8,330 nucleotides of DNA from CAYGLV01 sp964351025. Its GTDB lineage: Bacteria; Actinomycetota; Thermoleophilia; Gaiellales; Gaiellaceae. Position 1 is the stretch's first letter, and the number at the start of each line of letters is the position of its first letter. The position numbers and the translations under genes are program-made. A model generated the notes under the pieces. That model was not told the DNA's origin. It made no database searches and saw only the letters and a list, made by a program, of their open reading frames with translations. Shown piece after piece: positions 4,784 to 8,330 of this stretch. The DNA lies in contig CAYGLV010000080.1 of the NCBI GenBank assembly GCA_964351025.1, forward strand, positions 1 through 8,330, read 5' to 3'.

Positions 4784-7700
4784 CTACGTCTGCCGGGTTA
4801 GCGGAGCGATGGTGACTCCGGCGTCATCGCCTATCCGCAACCAAACCGTCAAGGGCTCGCTTGATTCACCGAACTCACCCTCCCCCTCGGCCAGCAGCGC
4901 GCCCTGGGTATCGATCGTTAGGCTGAGGTGCTGACCGTTAACCTTGCCGACGAACTGGAAGGAGCCGTTGACTTTCTTACGGAACGAGCCTGGCGCAAGA
5001 TCGTATTCGGCCGTTCCGACAACGAGTTTCACCCGTTCGCGGGCGGGATCGATTCCGTTGCTCGCGACGCTGCGGACGAAACCGCCCTTCAGCTGGAAGT
5101 GGCGCGGGCTCATGTGCAGCTGGTTGAGCGTAAGGTCGAAGGTCACGAGCGTGCTTCCAGGCGCCAGCGGGTCGCCGTTGACGGTGACCGTTCCGGCGTT
5201 CGTTCGCAGGCTGTACGTGCCGTCCGGGATCTCCGTAACCGAGACGCTCGCCCCTTCGGCAACGAGCACGACGAGTGTGGCCCCATTCTGGTCCAGATCG
5301 ACTTGTGCCGGTCCTCCCGATAGCGTGGAGGTGGTCGAGGTCGCCTCGGGATCGGTAAGGATGTACGTCCCGGCGCCGTACTTGAACGTGGGCTTCTTTC
5401 CGTCCAGCTTCACGGTCAACTTCGGACCGGGAGGGCTGCTTAGGACAAGGCGTACGCCGTCCGAAGCGGGTGCATCTGCGATGCTGTAGGTCATTCCGGC
5501 TGGAACCGGAGTAACAATCTGACCCGAAGTCGTGCCGCCCAGCAGCCGGTCCGAGAAGCGGAAGCTCGGCGTCGTGTACTCAGCAACAGCCGGAGCAATC
5601 GTTGAGTCGCCGTCGATGTTGTTCGCGATGCCGTCCGCATCGGCATCTGGCCCCTGATAGTCGACGCTGATCGGAAGTGGTGGGGAGATGTTCCCGACCG
5701 CATCCGTCGCCGAGATGGCGAACGTGTTCGTGCCGGGCGCAAGCGTCCAGGGGATGGCCCATGATCCGCCAGCGAAGGCCGAGCCGTTGAGTGCGGCGAC
5801 CCCGCTGCCCGCATCGACCGCTGTCCCTGCCAGGGTCGTGGCAGACGTGTACGCGATCGCTGGGAAAATGGAGACCGACAGCGGCGAGACGAATCCATCC
5901 GCAGGAGCGGTCAGCCCGGTGACCGACAGGGTCGGCGGCTTGCGGTCGATCTGGATGCCGCTGATCGGCCCCGCCGTCGCGCAGTTGCCGACCGTGTCGC
6001 AGACCTGCTGAGAGCCGGTGGCGGCGTTGCCGTCCTCGCTGCCGGCGGCGACCGTCGTGGAAAGCGTGAAGCTCGCCTGGGCCGGATCGGCCAGCCCGGA
6101 TCCAGCGTCGGCCGCCGTGCAGGCAAGCGAGACGTTGTCCGCCTGCCAGCCGACCGGCGCCGAGTCACACGACAGGGTCGGCGGCTTGCGGTCGATCTGG
6201 ATGCCGCTGATCGGCCCCGCCGTCNNNNNNNNNNNNNNNNNNNNNNNNNNNNNNNNNNNNNNNNNNNNNNNNNNNNNNNNNNNNNNNNNNNNNNNNNNNN
6301 NNNNNNNNNNNNNNNNNNNNNNNNGCCCGGATCCAGCGTCGGCCGCCGTGCAGGCAAGCGAGACGTTGTCCGCCTGCCAAGCGCTGTCGGCGCCCTCACA
6401 CGTCATCGCGGGAGGCGCCGAGTCGACGACCCGCACGCTGAAGCTCGAGATCGCGGCATTTGCACGCGAGTCCTGCGCCGTGCATGAGACAGCGGTTTCG
6501 CCGACGCTGAACAGGGAGCCGCTCGAAGGCGTGCAGTGGATGGAGACGTCGCCGTCGACGGCGTCAGAGGCGGAGACAGCAAACGAGACTCTGACGGCGG
6601 GTACGGCGCCAGCGTCCACCGTGATATCGGACGGAAGAACGAGCGACGGTGGCGTCGTGTCTCCAACGTTGACGATGAACGATCCGATCGCGGTGTTACC
6701 TGCCGAGTCGGTGGCGTCACATGTCACGCGCGTTGCGCCGAGGGGGAACAGCCCGCCGGAGGCCCGGTCGCACGCCAGAGGAACGGCGCCGTCGACAGCG
6801 TCGGTGGCACTCGCGCGATACTCGACCGTAGCGCCGGCCGAGGAAGTCGCCTCCGCGCCGACACTGGCTGGTAGGTCGAGCACGGGTGCGACCGTGTCGG
6901 GCGGCGCGAACCGCACCGCAAGGGTCGTGTCGCCGTTGACGGTGGGGACGGTGAGTTGGGTTGTGGTGTACGGACTGCCAGCGGGCGGCGTGATTGTGGC
7001 TTGCTGGTTGTTGATGACGCTTCCACCGAAGACGCTGAAGGTGGCCGTGCCGGTTGCGTCCGTTGTCGCGTCCAGGTTGCGCGACTGCAGATACGACGTG
7101 CTGAGGTCGCCGACGGTCGCGGGCATCGTCAAGTTGGGGACGGCTACGCGAGCGTTCGCAATCGGGTTGCCGCCACCGTCGAGGACGCGGACTCTCAGCG
7201 TCACCGGTGAGGGGAGCGCAAGATTGGCGACCTGGTCGGCGATCATCGCCAGACCGTCGACTTGGAACCACCAAGTCGGTGGCAGCCCATACGGGACGCC
7301 GCTCCCGGTGACATAGAGAGAGAACGCGTGGCCCTGCGGGGTCACCGCCAGCAAATAGGAACCATCGGCGGCCGTCTGCCCGCTCGTCACGATCCCGTAC
7401 CCGTCCGCCAGCGTGACGCTCGCGCCCGCCAATGCCGCACCCGACGGCCCAACCAACCGACCGCTGAGGAGCGAAGGCCGGGACAGACGCGTTTCGATCG
7501 TCGTGTCGCCGTTGACGGTGGGGACGGTGAGTTGGGTTGTGGTGTACGGACTGCCAGCGGGCGGCGTGATTGTGGCTTGCTGGTTGTTGATGACGCTTCC
7601 ACCGAAGACGCTGAAGGTGGCCGTGCCGGTTGCGTCCGTTGTCGCGTCCAGGTTGCGCGACTGCAGATACGACGTGCTGAGGTCGCCGACGGTCGCGGGC

Positions 7701-8330
7701 ATCGTCAAGTTGGGGACGGCTACGCGAGCGTTCGCAATCGGGTTGCCGCCACCGTCGAGGACGCGGACTCTCAGCGTCACCGGTGAGGGGAGCGCAAGAT
7801 TGGCGACCTGGTCGGCGATCATCGCCAGACCGTCGACTTGGAACCACCAAGTCGGTGGCAGCCCATACGGGACGCCGCTCCCGGTGACATAGAGAGAGAA
7901 CGCGTGGCCCTGCGGGGTCACCGCCAGCAAATAGGAACCATCGGCGGCCGTCTGCCCGCTCGTCACGATCCCGTACCCGTCCGCCAGCGTGACGCTCGCG
8001 CCCGCCAATGCCGCACCCGACGGCCCAACCAACCGACCGCTCAAACGTTGCGCCCCCTGTGGCAGAAGGACGACGTCGAGCGTTTGGCTCGATGTAACGA
8101 CCACTGAGGTTACGGTGGTCGCCGCGAACGGACTCAACGGTCCCGGCGTAAACGTGACGTCGTAGGTGCCCGCTGGCAGTGCCAGGGAATATGCGCCGCC
8201 CGCGTCGGTAACGGTCGACGCTACGGTGGCGCCGCCCGTAGGACTGTCGACTGCAGTGACGACGGCACCGCCTACCGGAGTAGCGTCCCCGCTCGTGGTG
8301 TACGAGCCGGTTGAGGTTGTTTCCGCCGTA
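4784..8330 (-). CDS. Giant modular extracellular/surface repeat protein (5' truncated)
   Basis: At least 1181 residues run from the window edge to TAG at 4784-4786. The frame stays open to 8330, so the start lies outside; a TTG near 8137 is internal. Order from the N-terminal side: a carboxypeptidase-regulatory-like beta-sandwich (about 8100-8290), two identical units (7500-8041 and 6924-7465) containing a similar sandwich (GASVTLADGYG, TAADGSYLLAV) and a second beta domain, two HYR domains (about 6659-6892 and 6419-6658, each with DAVDG and a Cys pair), Cys-containing Ig-like 82-residue repeats around the N gap, another Ig-like domain (about 5665-5932), an Asp-rich PDADADGIANNIDGD segment like thrombospondin-type-3 calcium loops (about 5610-5660) and a unique C-terminal domain (about 4784-5600). 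These families belong to secreted adhesins or matrix-binding proteins. No LPxTG or membrane tail is visible at the C terminus (it ends VTIAPLTRQT), so anchoring is unknown. The signal peptide would lie outside. Confidence 0.85.
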   Translation of the reverse strand, partial: TAETTSTGSYTTSGDATPVGGAVVTAVDSPTGGATVASTVTDAGGAYSLALPAGTYDVTFTPGPLSPFAATTVTSVVVTSSQTLDVVLLPQGAQRLSGRLVGPSGAALAGASVTLADGYGIVTSGQTAADGSYLLAVTPQGHAFSLYVTGSGVPYGLPPTWWFQVDGLAMIADQVANLALPSPVTLRVRVLDGGGNPIANARVAVPNLTMPATVGDLSTSYLQSRNLDATTDATGTATFSVFGGSVINNQQATITPPAGSPYTTTQLTVPTVNGDTTIETRLSRPSLLSGRLVGPSGAALAGASVTLADGYGIVTSGQTAADGSYLLAVTPQGHAFSLYVTGSGVPYGLPPTWWFQVDGLAMIADQVANLALPSPVTLRVRVLDGGGNPIANARVAVPNLTMPATVGDLSTSYLQSRNLDATTDATGTATFSVFGGSVINNQQATITPPAGSPYTTTQLTVPTVNGDTTLAVRFAPPDTVAPVLDLPASVGAEATSSAGATVEYRASATDAVDGAVPLACDRASGGLFPLGATRVTCDATDSAGNTAIGSFIVNVGDTTPPSLVLPSDITVDAGAVPAVRVSFAVSASDAVDGDVSIHCTPSSGSLFSVGETAVSCTAQDSRANAAISSFSVRVVDSAPPAMTCEGADSAWQADNVSLACTAADAGSGXXXXXXXXXXXXXXXXXXXXXXXXXXXXXXXXXXTAGPISGIQIDRKPPTLSCDSAPVGWQADNVSLACTAADAGSGLADPAQASFTLSTTVAAGSEDGNAATGSQQVCDTVGNCATAGPISGIQIDRKPPTLSVTGLTAPADGFVSPLSVSIFPAIAYTSATTLAGTAVDAGSGVAALNGSAFAGGSWAIPWTLAPGTNTFAISATDAVGNISPPLPISVDYQGPDADADGIANNIDGDSTIAPAVAEYTTPSFRFSDRLLGGTTSGQIVTPVPAGMTYSIADAPASDGVRLVLSSPPGPKLTVKLDGKKPTFKYGAGTYILTDPEATSTTSTLSGGPAQVDLDQNGATLVVLVAEGASVSVTEIPDGTYSLRTNAGTVTVNGDPLAPGSTLVTFDLTLNQLHMSPRHFQLKGGFVRSVASNGIDPARERVKLVVGTAEYDLAPGSFRKKVNGSFQFVGKVNGQHLSLTIDTQGALLAEGEGEFGESSEPLTVWLRIGDDAGVTIAPLTRQT
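5924..6169 (-). repeat. 82-residue Ig-like repeat unit, complete copy
   Basis: This 246-bp unit encodes RKPPTLSCDSAPVGWQADN through CATAGPISGIQID. It contains Cys residues at LSC, LAC, QVC and GNC that could form disulfides, consistent with export. The first 55 bases (5924-5978) are repeated exactly at 6170-6224, next to the N gap, and bases 6094-6148 are repeated exactly at 6325-6379, after the gap. The period is 246 bp, an exact multiple of three. On the coding strand the next unit upstream is the one broken by the gap. Confidence 0.8.
6170..6418 (-). repeat. Second 82-residue repeat unit, interrupted by gap
   Basis: The visible ends are 6170-6224 (TAGPISGIQIDRKPPTLS side) and 6325-6418 (CEGADSAWQADNVSLACTAA, DAGSG side). 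The N-terminal edge has diverged: AMTCEGADSAWQ replaces TLSCDSAPVGWQ. The middle is hidden by Ns. If the 246-bp period holds, the hidden piece corresponds to 5979-6093, giving 115 bases rather than 100, or 115 plus whole multiples of 246 if more units are missing. Confidence 0.7.
6225..6324. other. Assembly gap (100 N)
   Basis: Exactly 100 Ns is a common placeholder for a gap of unknown size. The reading frame happens to be preserved on both sides. The gap falls inside a near-identical repeat, so it is almost certainly a repeat-caused assembly break and not a real interruption of the gene. Confidence 0.97.
6924..7465 (-). repeat. 542-bp perfect tandem repeat, copy 2 (C-terminal copy)
   Basis: This block is identical base for base, by eye, to 7500-8041 at an offset of 576 bp (192 codons, in frame). 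It encodes SGRLVGPSGAALAGASVTL through TVPTVNGDTT: a carboxypeptidase-regulatory-like sandwich, a WWFQVDGLAM linker and a second beta domain. The C-terminal flank changes to LAVRFAPPDTVAP and leads into the HYR domains. Confidence 0.95.
7500..8041 (-). repeat. 542-bp perfect tandem repeat, copy 1 (N-terminal copy)
   Basis: This is the first copy in protein order, separated from copy 2 by 34 unique bases (7466-7499) encoding the link IETRLSRPSLL. Lack of even silent differences means the duplication is very recent or kept uniform by gene conversion. The true copy number could be higher than two, because exact repeats of this length collapse in short-read assembly. Confidence 0.95.

Noticed and set aside
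4772..4785. AGAGC-AGCC-GCTCT hairpin at the end of the surface-protein gene as a terminator
   Set aside because: The stem is only 5 bp, it overlaps the stop codon and lacks a T-run on the transcribed side.
6018..7850. Long plus- and minus-strand ORFs inside the surface-protein gene
   Set aside because: Shadow frames. They copy the repeats of the real gene, run through the Ns, and lack recognisable domains.
5924..8041. Repeats as a CRISPR array or mobile element
   Set aside because: The units are long (246 and 542 bp), in frame, and encode protein domains; there are no short repeats with regular spacers, no terminal inverted repeats and no transposase.

Overview
The window is a high-GC stretch, probably from an actinobacterium. 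That is inferred from GC-rich third positions, several GTG/TTG starts and the gene families present; a Thermoleophilia-like or soil lineage is possible but not shown. A run of exactly 100 N at 6225-6324 shows it is a draft scaffold, probably from an isolate or metagenome short-read assembly.

Layout. The left part (260-3369) is all on the plus strand. It holds an all-helical protein with an R-x5-H motif like that of HEPN ribonucleases (260-898), a possible 33-codon ORF (911-1012), a small C4 zinc-finger protein (1019-1321), an Mrr-type restriction endonuclease starting 1 bp later (1323-2453), and an antitoxin/toxin pair (XRE helix-turn-helix, 2575-2916; Gp49/HigB/RelE-like, 2941-3369). Two near-identical palindromes lie just before the antitoxin and are probably its operators. 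A convergent minus-strand gene (3466-4590) joins an N-terminal SEC-C zinc motif to a probable PD-(D/E)XK nuclease-like domain. Sequences resembling the T-arm or 3' end of a tRNA or tmRNA lie on both sides of this gene (3393-3430 and 4735-4759). They are candidate integration scars.

The right part (4784-8330, minus strand) is one very large, probably secreted or surface repeat protein. It is open at its 5' end beyond the window. In order it has a carboxypeptidase-regulatory-like beta-sandwich, two identical ~190-residue units, two HYR domains, cysteine-containing 82-residue Ig-like repeats interrupted by the N gap, a further Ig-like domain, an Asp-rich calcium-loop-like segment and a unique C-terminal domain.

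How it fits together. The left half reads as a small defence or mobile-gene neighbourhood: a possible RNase, a methylation- or DNA-sensing restriction module, a toxin-antitoxin pair and a second nuclease-like gene. There is no recombinase, transposase or complete RNA gene in view. The most interesting candidates are the zinc-finger plus Mrr pair (with a possible HEPN partner) and the SEC-C/nuclease-like gene between tRNA-like ends. The surface protein is unrelated in function; its interest lies in its perfect internal duplications and in the way the assembly broke there.
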